Source of the DNA: CAZBWE01 sp964495465
GTDB lineage: Bacteria; Planctomycetota; Phycisphaerae; Sedimentisphaerales; Anaerobacaceae
NCBI GenBank assembly: GCA_964495465.1
Contig: CAZBWE010000041.1
Location: 1 to 20,867, forward strand
Direction: 5' to 3'
DNA: 20,867 nt
A program made the translations under genes and the position numbers. The notes under the pieces are model-generated. The model made no database searches and was not told where the DNA came from. It was given only the letters and a program-made list of their open reading frames with translations. Position 1 is the stretch's first letter. Each line of letters starts with the position of its first letter. Shown here piece after piece: positions 15,120 through 20,867 of this stretch.

Positions 15120-16385
15120 ATGACTTCACGTGAGCGTCTGCAGGCGGTTTTGGAGCACAAATCACCCGACCGTCTGTGCGTAGATTTCGGTGCCGGCGGA
15201 CAGACGGGTATCGGTGTATGCGCTGTGCATCGGCTTCGCCAGGCAGTGCTGGGGGAAAAATATCATCGTGTAAAAGTAATTGAGCCATATCAGATGCTGG
15301 GCGAGATTGATGAATCACTTCGCCAGGCCCTTCAACTGGATGTCGTGGGCATTAATCCTCCCGGCAATATGTTTGGTTTTAAAAATGAGGGATGGAAACC
15401 GTTTACTATGCCGGTTGATGGGACGAAAGTTCTGGTGCCGGAAAAGTTCAATTATACGAAAGATGAAAATGGCGACCTCTTTATGTATCCGGAAGGGGAT
15501 ACATCCGCGCCGCCGTGCGCCAAGATGCCGAAGAACGGATATTTCTGGGATTCGCTGCAAAGACAGGAGCCCATCGATGAAGGCAAGCTTGACCCGACGG
15601 ACAATTGCGAGGAATTTGGATTGTTTTCGGATGAAGATATCGGGTACTTCAGGCGGGAGGTGGATTATTATTACGATAACACGGATTACGGCATTTATTT
15701 GACTATTCCCGGTGTTGCATTTGGCGATATTGCTCTTGTTCCTGCGCCCTGGCTCAAAGAACCCAAAGGTATCAGGGACGTCGAGGAGTGGTATATCTCC
15801 ACGGCGCTGCGGAAGGATTATGTGTATAAGGTTTTTGAGAAGCAGTGCGAGATTGGCCTGGCAAACATCGAGAAGCTCGCAGATGCTCTCGGCGACAAAG
15901 TGCAGGTGGTGTTTGTCAGCGGGACTGATTTTGGAACACAAAGGGCGCTGTTTATCTCGTTGCAGGCATATCGTGAGCTGTATAAGCCCTTCCAGAAGGC
16001 AATTAATGATAAGATTCATAAGCTCACCAACTGGAAGATATTTATTCATTCCTGTGGCTCAATTTACCAGCTTATCCCTGATTTGATTGATGCGGGTTTT
16101 GACATCCTGAATCCTGTTCAGTGTTCGGCGGCGGAAATGGACCCCGTCAGGTTGAAAAGCCAGTTCGGCGACGAGCTGGTCTTCTGGGGCGGCGGCGCCG
16201 ATACGCAAAAGACCCTGCCGTTCGGAACGCCTGACCAGGTGTATAAGGAGGTTCGTGAACTAATTGAAATCTTTAATAACAATGGTGGGTATGTGTTTAA
16301 CAGCGTACATAATATACAAAGCAATGTGCCGTTGGAGAATATATTAGCTATGTTTAAGGCCGTCGAAGATGCGCGCAATGGTTGA
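15120..16385 (+). CDS. Uroporphyrinogen decarboxylase-fold (MtaA/CmuA-like) protein
   Basis: A 421-residue protein of the UroD superfamily, which holds heme-pathway decarboxylases and also zinc-dependent methyltransferases. Seen: MTSRERLQAVLEHKSPDRLCVDFGA at the start, VVFVSGTDFGTQRALFIS at 264-280, then the zinc-type IFIHSCGSI with His310 and Cys312, NPVQCSAAEMDP with Cys335, and a late His397 in SVHNIQ. The HxC...C pattern favours the methyltransferase-like branch rather than true HemE, as does the length (about 70 residues longer than HemE). Large families of this kind occur in planctomycetes, often next to sugar genes, with unknown role. It starts about 75 nt after korC and ends 30 nt before the sugar porter, which probably shares its transcript. 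Confidence 0.85.
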   Translation: MTSRERLQAVLEHKSPDRLCVDFGAGGQTGIGVCAVHRLRQAVLGEKYHRVKVIEPYQMLGEIDESLRQALQLDVVGINPPGNMFGFKNEGWKPFTMPVDGTKVLVPEKFNYTKDENGDLFMYPEGDTSAPPCAKMPKNGYFWDSLQRQEPIDEGKLDPTDNCEEFGLFSDEDIGYFRREVDYYYDNTDYGIYLTIPGVAFGDIALVPAPWLKEPKGIRDVEEWYISTALRKDYVYKVFEKQCEIGLANIEKLADALGDKVQVVFVSGTDFGTQRALFISLQAYRELYKPFQKAINDKIHKLTNWKIFIHSCGSIYQLIPDLIDAGFDILNPVQCSAAEMDPVRLKSQFGDELVFWGGGADTQKTLPFGTPDQVYKEVRELIEIFNNNGGYVFNSVHNIQSNVPLENILAMFKAVEDARNG

Positions 16386-16415
16386 GATACATAACGCGAT
16401 GCTGATTTGTTTGTG

Positions 16416-17846
16416 ATGACTATGAAAGAGCAGGAAGCAAATTTAACAGACAATCAGGCCCGTTACAATATGGCCTTTATATGGCTGGTTTGTTTCGTTG
16501 CGGCGATGGGGGGATTATTATTCGGTTATGACTGGGTAGTTATTGGCGGAGCCAAGCCGTTTTATGAGCCATATTTTGGAATCACCGACGAGACGCCTTT
16601 TCGGCGGGGCCTGGCGCAGAGCAGCGCTTTGATTGGATGTCTTTTAGGCGCTATCTTGTCCGGAGTCTTCAGTGATAAATCCGGCCGTAAACGGCTGCTT
16701 ATCCTGGCAGGTCTGCTTTTTACTGTATCTGCCGTTGGCACCGCCTTTGCCCGGAATTTTCTTTCTTTCAATGTCTTTCGTGTTATTGGAGGCGTAGGAA
16801 TCGGGCTGGCTTCGAATCTTTCTCCGATGTATATTGCTGAAATTTCTCCTGCCGGGATGCGGGGAAAACTTGTTTCTATAAATCAGCTTACTATTGTTAT
16901 AGGCATTCTTGCTGCCCAGATTATCAACTTGCTGATAGCCAGGCCGGTGCCGAAAGGGGCAGGCACGGAATTCATCCTGGACTCTTGGAACGGTCAATAT
17001 GGCTGGAGGTGGATGTTTGGAGTGGAAACAGTCCCGGCATTTTTATTTTTTCTGTTGATGTTCTTTGTGCCGGAAAGCCCGCGCTGGCTGGTAAAGTATG
17101 GCAGGGATAAGCGGGCTGCGAAGATTCTAAGCCGATTAGGCGGCAAAGAATATGCTGATTTTGAAATCAGGGACATCAAAAATACGCTTGCAAGCGAAGA
17201 GATTGCCAGTGTGAACTTTCGGGATTTACTTGAGCCGAAGCTGTTCAGGATTGTTGGGCTGGGAGTTTTCCTGGCGGTTTTTCAGCAGTGGTGCGGTATC
17301 AACGTGATTTTCAACTATGCCCAGGAAGTTTTTGCGTCGGCGGGTTACGGTGTCAGTGACATTTTGCTCAATATCGTTGTTACAGGCGTTGTGAACCTGC
17401 TGTTTACGTTCGTGGCAATCTATACAGTGGACAGGTTTGGTCGGCGCATTCTGATGCTGATTGGTGCAAGCGGACTGGCGGGTATCTATGCAATACTGGG
17501 AACAGGTTACTATTTCCACAGCACCGGTGTGCATATGTTGATACTGGTGGTTTCAGCTATCGCCTGTTATGCGATGTCCCTGGCGCCGATTACCTGGGTG
17601 GTTATATCAGAAATATTCCCGAACCGGATACGAGGCGCGGCAATGTCGGTGGCAGTGTTTAGCTTGTGGGTCGGCTGCACAGCTCTGACTTTGACGTTTC
17701 CATACCTCATAGGCGGCCTCGGTGCCCACGGGGCATTCTGGCTGTATGGCGTTATCTGTGTGGTTGGATTCGTTGTGATTTTTAAGAAGCTTCCTGAGAC
17801 TAAAGGTAAGTCGCTGGAAGACATTGAACGTGAGCTGGTGGATTGA
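16416..17846 (+). CDS. Sugar porter family MFS transporter
   Basis: A 12-span major facilitator that brings in a sugar or polyol with H+ or by facilitation. Sugar porter signatures are all present: GGLLFGYDWVVIGGA in span 1, FSDKSGRKRLLI in the first cytoplasmic loop, GMRGKLVSINQLTIVIGILAAQ, VPESPRWLVKYGRDKRAAKIL, FQQWCGINVIFNYAQEVF in span 7, VDRFGRRILML, and the tail motif PETKGKSLEDIE. Candidate starts are TTG 16407, ATG 16416 and ATG 16422; the ATG at 16416 is used here, with no ribosome site to decide. The length (476 residues) is normal. It follows the UroD-like gene by 30 nt. The substrate is likely a monosaccharide such as xylose or glucose, by family only. Confidence 0.9.
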   Translation: MTMKEQEANLTDNQARYNMAFIWLVCFVAAMGGLLFGYDWVVIGGAKPFYEPYFGITDETPFRRGLAQSSALIGCLLGAILSGVFSDKSGRKRLLILAGLLFTVSAVGTAFARNFLSFNVFRVIGGVGIGLASNLSPMYIAEISPAGMRGKLVSINQLTIVIGILAAQIINLLIARPVPKGAGTEFILDSWNGQYGWRWMFGVETVPAFLFFLLMFFVPESPRWLVKYGRDKRAAKILSRLGGKEYADFEIRDIKNTLASEEIASVNFRDLLEPKLFRIVGLGVFLAVFQQWCGINVIFNYAQEVFASAGYGVSDILLNIVVTGVVNLLFTFVAIYTVDRFGRRILMLIGASGLAGIYAILGTGYYFHSTGVHMLILVVSAIACYAMSLAPITWVVISEIFPNRIRGAAMSVAVFSLWVGCTALTLTFPYLIGGLGAHGAFWLYGVICVVGFVVIFKKLPETKGKSLEDIERELVD

Positions 17847-17945
17847 AAAATACTGCTTAATCGGTCTTTTTTGAGAGCGCTGACAATCATTGTTTTTTCC
17901 TGCGAGATTCTCGCACTTTTACAATATTACCCTTAGATTCGTCTT

Positions 17946-18099
17946 ATACCAATTGTATTTAATACTTGCGCTACTGTCATTTCGACCGAAGTGCTGCAGA
18001 GCAGTCCGAAGCGGAGAAATCTTTTTTAATAGATTTCTCGACTCGCCTTTGGCTCGCTCGAAATGACAAATATGCGCATTAACTTCCTACAATTGGTAT
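17946..18099. repeat. 154-bp MITE-like element with 12-bp perfect terminal inverted repeats
   Basis: The ends are ATACCAATTGTA (17946-17957) and its exact reverse complement TACAATTGGTAT (18088-18099). Inside lies a second inverted pair, TGTCATTTCGA near 17976 and TCGAAATGACA near 18058, around AGAAATCTttttttaatAGATTTCT. The interior is of the 'GTCATTTCGA...GAGAAATCT' dispersed repeat type. No protein is coded. It fills most of the 370-base gap between the sugar porter and scpB stops; the rest of that gap shows nothing. On RNA it would fold to a long hairpin, which may end transcription from both sides. Confidence 0.75.
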
Positions 18100-18216
18100 G
18101 AAAGGGGAATAAGCGTAGTGGTTGAAAGCAGGTTAGTAGTTGCTTCTGATTAATTACTGCCGTATTTTGTAAAATATTCAGAAACCAGAAGTGTATTTGC
18201 CACTAATGTATTCTGC

Positions 18217-18858
18217 TCAGGAAGGAGGCCTTTTCAGCTCTTCGATTTTTGGCAGGTCTTTGAGGGAGTTCAGGCTGAAGACCTCGAGAAACTTCTTTGT
18301 CGTGCCATAGAGCATCGGCCTGCCCAGAACTTCCGCTCGGCCGACGATTTTCACCATGCCCTTATCCATAAGCGAACGAATCAGCTCACCGACAGCAACG
18401 CCTCTTATGGCTTCGACGTCGGCTCGTATAACCGGCTGTTTGTATGCCACTATCGCAAGCGTCTCAAGTGCCGCAGGGCTCAATTTACTATCACTGCGAA
18501 CGCGAAGCAGCTTCTTAAGCCAGTGATTATATGGACTTAAGGTAAGCATCTGGTAACCGCCGGCAATTTGCTCTATCCTGAAGGCATTATTGTTGGCCTG
18601 ATACTTGCCATTAAGGTCCTGGATGCTCTGGCGGACCTGCTTTACGGAGGTCTCAACAATATTAGCCAATCGCTCTGCCGTCAGCGACTCGTCGCTGGCA
18701 AAAAGAACTGCTTCGACAACCGACTCAATTGTTGGCTGCTTTATGTTGCTTCCGCTGCCCTCTTTGTCATTCTGAGCGCAGCGAAGAATCTCTGTTCGAC
18801 ATTCTCCATTCGACATTCGATGTTCGATATTCGTCTCTTCTACGTGCTCTTCTGTCAT
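18217..18858 (-). CDS. scpB: Segregation and condensation protein B
   Basis: ScpB binds the kleisin ScpA and works with SMC to compact and segregate the chromosome. The conserved part (from about residue 41) reads PTIESVVEAVLFASDESLTAERLA, then SPAALETLAIVAYKQPVIRADVEAIRGV, the strongest family mark, then LGRPMLYGTTKKFLEVFSL. Two winged-helix domains are covered. The ATG at 18858 is chosen because it follows GGGAG and overlaps the nif3 stop (ATGA, 18855-18858); an earlier ATG at 18870 is possible. Residues 9-32 are an extra segment made from two dispersed repeats (listed separately) and contribute nothing to the known fold. scpA is not in the window. Confidence 0.93.
   Translation of the reverse strand: MTEEHVEETNIEHRMSNGECRTEILRCAQNDKEGSGSNIKQPTIESVVEAVLFASDESLTAERLANIVETSVKQVRQSIQDLNGKYQANNNAFRIEQIAGGYQMLTLSPYNHWLKKLLRVRSDSKLSPAALETLAIVAYKQPVIRADVEAIRGVAVGELIRSLMDKGMVKIVGRAEVLGRPMLYGTTKKFLEVFSLNSLKDLPKIEELKRPPS
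18766..18833 (-). repeat. Two dispersed repeats translated inside the ScpB N-terminus
   Basis: Bases 18766-18791 on the minus strand read AGATTCTTCGCTGCGCTCAG followed by AATGAC, a short dispersed repeat common in environmental genomes. Bases 18792-18833 hold a second kind made of repeated CGAAT/CGAACA words (ATATCGAACATCGAATGTCG and on). Both stay in the scpB frame and give NIEHRMSNGECR and TEILRCAQND. Confidence 0.7.
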
Positions 18859-19988
18859 ATTTTCTCCCATCTAAAAGGGTCTGCATCCTTTTTGCTGATT
18901 TTTATTGTCACTTTTTTAACCCTTTTTTGCAACTGTTTAGCAATTTTTTTTAATATGAAGCGTTCCGAGATACTATGACTCAGGCAGATACAGGTCATAT
19001 CTGCCTCCTGCACAGCCAATGCCTGATGATGTTTCAGTTCACCTGTCAAAAACAAATCCACCTTTGCTGCGATAACAGAATCGATGAGCTTACCGCAATA
19101 GCCGGCGCACACCGCCGCCGCTTTCACCAAGCGCTTCTCATCTCCAACAACACCCATAGCTTTCGCACCTGTATATTTCTTTACTCTTTTGATAATCTGT
19201 TCTATCCGCATTGGTTTAACTAACCTGCCGATTCTGCCCAGCCCGAATTTGTCCCGTGTATTATAAAGTTTAAAGACATCGAAGGCGGGTTCTTCATAAG
19301 GATGCGCCTTTTTCATTGCGGCTATACAGGCGCCGAGCTTCTGCGATGGCACAATCGTCTCGAATCTTGCCTCCGGCACCGCTTCTATCCTGCCCTTTTT
19401 TCCTATAGCAGGCTTTGCTCCTTTCAAAGGCAGAAAGCTGCCCACACCTTCAGCCCCAAAACCGCAATGGCTATAGTTTCCGATTACACCTGCACCGGCA
19501 GCAAAAACCGCATTCGATACATTCTTCACCGCCTCGACCGGGACAAATACAACGAGCTTGTAATAGCCCAAGCCATGCTGTGCATTATCACCGTCAGGAT
19601 TATCAACATAATCGCCGATGGGTTTCGCATCTTGAATTCCGATTATCTCTGCAAGGCCGTCGTTTACTCCGCCGACAACAGCATCCAGAGCCGTATGTAT
19701 CGAAAAAACCGCAATCCCGCTGCGTATCAAATCATAGACAATCCTGCTCTGCTCGTCTGTGGTAATCCTCTTCAGGCCGGCCAGGATTACGGGATGGTAG
19801 CTTACGATTAAGTCTGTCTTTAACTTTTTTGCCTCTGCAAGAACTCCTTTTGTAATATCGATAGTTAACAGGATATTTTTCACATTCTTTTGCGGGTCGC
19901 CTATGAGCAAACCAACATTGTCCCAGTCCTGGGCCAGCTTTAGAGGTACTATTTCTTCAATTGCTGCTGCTATATCTTTTATTTTCAT
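18855..19988 (-). CDS. Nif3-family dinuclear metal centre protein (GTP cyclohydrolase I type 2-like)
   Basis: A 377-residue Nif3/YbgI/YqfO-family protein with a two-metal centre and, to judge by length, the central PII-like insert domain found in the long version. Seen: LAQDWDNVGLLIGDPQ, IVSYHPVIL, FSIHTALDAVVGGVNDGLAE, then LGRIGRL, and AKVDLFLTGELKHHQALAVQ with LSHSISERF at the end, giving the His and Glu metal ligands. The frame is open upstream to an ATG at 20039, but MKIKDIAAAIEEIVP at 19988 is the family start, and upstream residues (MVRQAHHK) come from a dispersed repeat. The start lies one base after the aminotransferase stop. The biochemical role of the family is not settled. Confidence 0.9.
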   Translation of the reverse strand: MKIKDIAAAIEEIVPLKLAQDWDNVGLLIGDPQKNVKNILLTIDITKGVLAEAKKLKTDLIVSYHPVILAGLKRITTDEQSRIVYDLIRSGIAVFSIHTALDAVVGGVNDGLAEIIGIQDAKPIGDYVDNPDGDNAQHGLGYYKLVVFVPVEAVKNVSNAVFAAGAGVIGNYSHCGFGAEGVGSFLPLKGAKPAIGKKGRIEAVPEARFETIVPSQKLGACIAAMKKAHPYEEPAFDVFKLYNTRDKFGLGRIGRLVKPMRIEQIIKRVKKYTGAKAMGVVGDEKRLVKAAAVCAGYCGKLIDSVIAAKVDLFLTGELKHHQALAVQEADMTCICLSHSISERFILKKIAKQLQKRVKKVTIKISKKDADPFRWEKI

Positions 19989-19989
19989 T

Positions 19990-20867
19990 TTATGGTGAGC
20001 TTGTCGAACCATTGCTTTCCCTGCACTTGGTCTGGACAAATTCTTTGAACTTTTGTTGCAGTTTTTTTGCCATTGGGCCGGGTTTACCAGCGCCTACATC
20101 GTGTTTTTCCACCCTGCTTATCGGCAGAATCTGCATAATTACATTCGTCAGAAAAATCTCATCAGCACCAAGCACATCGTCTATATAAAGGTCTTTTTCG
20201 ACAAGCTCGACAGAATCTCTAAAGGCAATCTGGCAAACAGTTTTTCTCGCCACACCTGCAAGCACCGGCGTCTTTATAAACGGAGTATAAAGGATTGAAT
20301 CCTTGACCAGAAATACGTTGCTTATACAACCTTCAGCAAGGCGGTTATCCACCGTGAACCATAACGCCTCTGCTGCACGTTTCTGGTGCGCCCATTTCAG
20401 CGCGAGCATACGCGAGAAATAACTGGTGGTCTTGTGTCCATAAGTCGGCTCTGCAACGTTCTGCCTGAAAGGCGACAATACCACCATAACACCAGTTTTA
20501 TAATATTCGTCCGGATAAGGAGTCAACTTCGCAGCGGTTATCAGAAGCGTGGGCTTTTGTTGCTCGTCCTCTTGTGCCATCGGTCCGGAAGTTACAGTCA
20601 GCCGCAAACGCGCATCGATTAATTTGTTTGCCTTGAGCAATTTATATATGGCATCGGTGATATATTTTCTATCATAAGTTAATTCTATCGGTATCGACAA
20701 AGACCTTGCGCTGAAAAACAACCTGTCAAGATGGTCCTTAAGCGAAAAGACAACACCGTTATCGGCTCGCATCGTCTCGAAAAGCCCCGCCCCATACAGA
20801 AATCCGCTGTCTGTAACCGACACGCAGGCCTTGGCGCTATCGACCAACTTGTCATTTAGAAATACCT
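19990..20867 (-). CDS. Aminotransferase class IV, partial (PabC / branched-chain / D-amino acid aminotransferase group)
   Basis: A fold-type IV PLP enzyme: either an aminodeoxychorismate lyase (folate pathway) or a branched-chain or D-amino acid transaminase. Seen: VFLNDKLVDSAKACVSVTDS then GFLYGAGLFETMR, a small-domain start. The PLP lysine lies in YGHKTTSYFSRMLA, and RLAEGCISNVFLV, ADEIFLTNVIMQILPI are typical for the large domain. The frame is still open at the right edge of the window, so the first few residues (probably fewer than ten) and the start codon are outside; a TTG at 20847 is within the conserved part and is not the start. Its last residues, NGSTSSP, come from a dispersed repeat. 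nif3 follows one base after its stop, then scpB overlaps nif3, so the three genes form one unit. Which substrate cannot be decided here. Confidence 0.88.
   Translation of the reverse strand, partial: VFLNDKLVDSAKACVSVTDSGFLYGAGLFETMRADNGVVFSLKDHLDRLFFSARSLSIPIELTYDRKYITDAIYKLLKANKLIDARLRLTVTSGPMAQEDEQQKPTLLITAAKLTPYPDEYYKTGVMVVLSPFRQNVAEPTYGHKTTSYFSRMLALKWAHQKRAAEALWFTVDNRLAEGCISNVFLVKDSILYTPFIKTPVLAGVARKTVCQIAFRDSVELVEKDLYIDDVLGADEIFLTNVIMQILPISRVEKHDVGAGKPGPMAKKLQQKFKEFVQTKCRESNGSTSSP
19992..20012 (-). repeat. 21-bp semi-palindromic dispersed repeat at the aminotransferase/nif3 junction
   Basis: On the minus strand it begins ATGGTTCGACAAGCTC and ends ACCAT, so its ends are complementary. 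This is a widespread short repeat type. Here it encodes the last residues of the aminotransferase (GSTSSP) and abuts its stop codon; in the nif3 frame it would read MVRQAHH. Confidence 0.7.

Noticed and set aside
15315..16049. 244-codon minus-strand frame
   Set aside because: It lies entirely opposite the UroD-like gene, which has clear family motifs; this frame has none.
20845..20847. TTG as the start of the aminotransferase
   Set aside because: The conserved sequence VFLNDK continues upstream in frame to the window edge, so the gene is cut by the window and the TTG is internal.
1..20867. CRISPR array or IS transposase
   Set aside because: No regularly spaced repeats and no transposase- or integrase-like protein were found.

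Overview
The window looks like a chromosomal piece of an anaerobic or facultatively anaerobic bacterium, probably a planctomycete of the Phycisphaerae type. This is inferred, not proven. The hints are a Tat-exported Gfo/Idh/MocA oxidoreductase, a UroD-like protein next to a sugar porter, a heptaheme cytochrome with a small cytochrome b, a ferredoxin-linked 2-oxoacid oxidoreductase, few clear Shine-Dalgarno sites, a tmRNA without an encoded CCA end, and many short dispersed repeats. No phage, IS transposase or CRISPR array is visible.

Layout. Bases 1-210 are a hairpin-rich stretch with copies of the tmRNA 3' end. Bases 211-563 (minus) are the tmRNA gene ssrA, with a good promoter at 622-650. 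On the plus strand follow a family 2 glycosyltransferase and a glyoxalase-fold protein. From 5352 down to 1932 (minus) there is a three-gene overlapping operon: lipoprotein with a discoidin-like domain, Agl23-like multi-membrane-span glycosyltransferase, ApbE-like flavin transferase. Bases 5353-5593 show no gene. From 11096 down to 5594 (minus) lie a Tat-signal oxidoreductase, a heptaheme c cytochrome, a small cytochrome b and an NCS1 permease. From 11491 to 15045 (plus) lies a 2-oxoacid:ferredoxin oxidoreductase operon, delta-alpha-beta-gamma, interrupted between delta and alpha by an MNT/HEPN (MntA-HepT) toxin-antitoxin pair. Then come a UroD/methyltransferase-like gene and a sugar porter (plus). 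At the right end, minus strand, are an aminotransferase class IV gene that runs off the window, a Nif3-family gene and scpB, tightly packed.

Two themes stand out. First, the MNT/HEPN pair sits inside a metabolic operon and is bracketed by a 14-bp direct repeat that covers the start codons of both mntA and korA. Second, short dispersed repeats have been absorbed into gene ends: one supplies the start and first codons of korC, one supplies about 24 N-terminal residues of ScpB, and one 21-bp semi-palindrome supplies the C-terminal tail and stop of the aminotransferase while filling the junction to nif3. Further repeats form a 28-bp imperfect inverted pair just before korD and a 154-bp MITE-like element after the sugar porter gene. 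All of this was read by eye; no searches were run.
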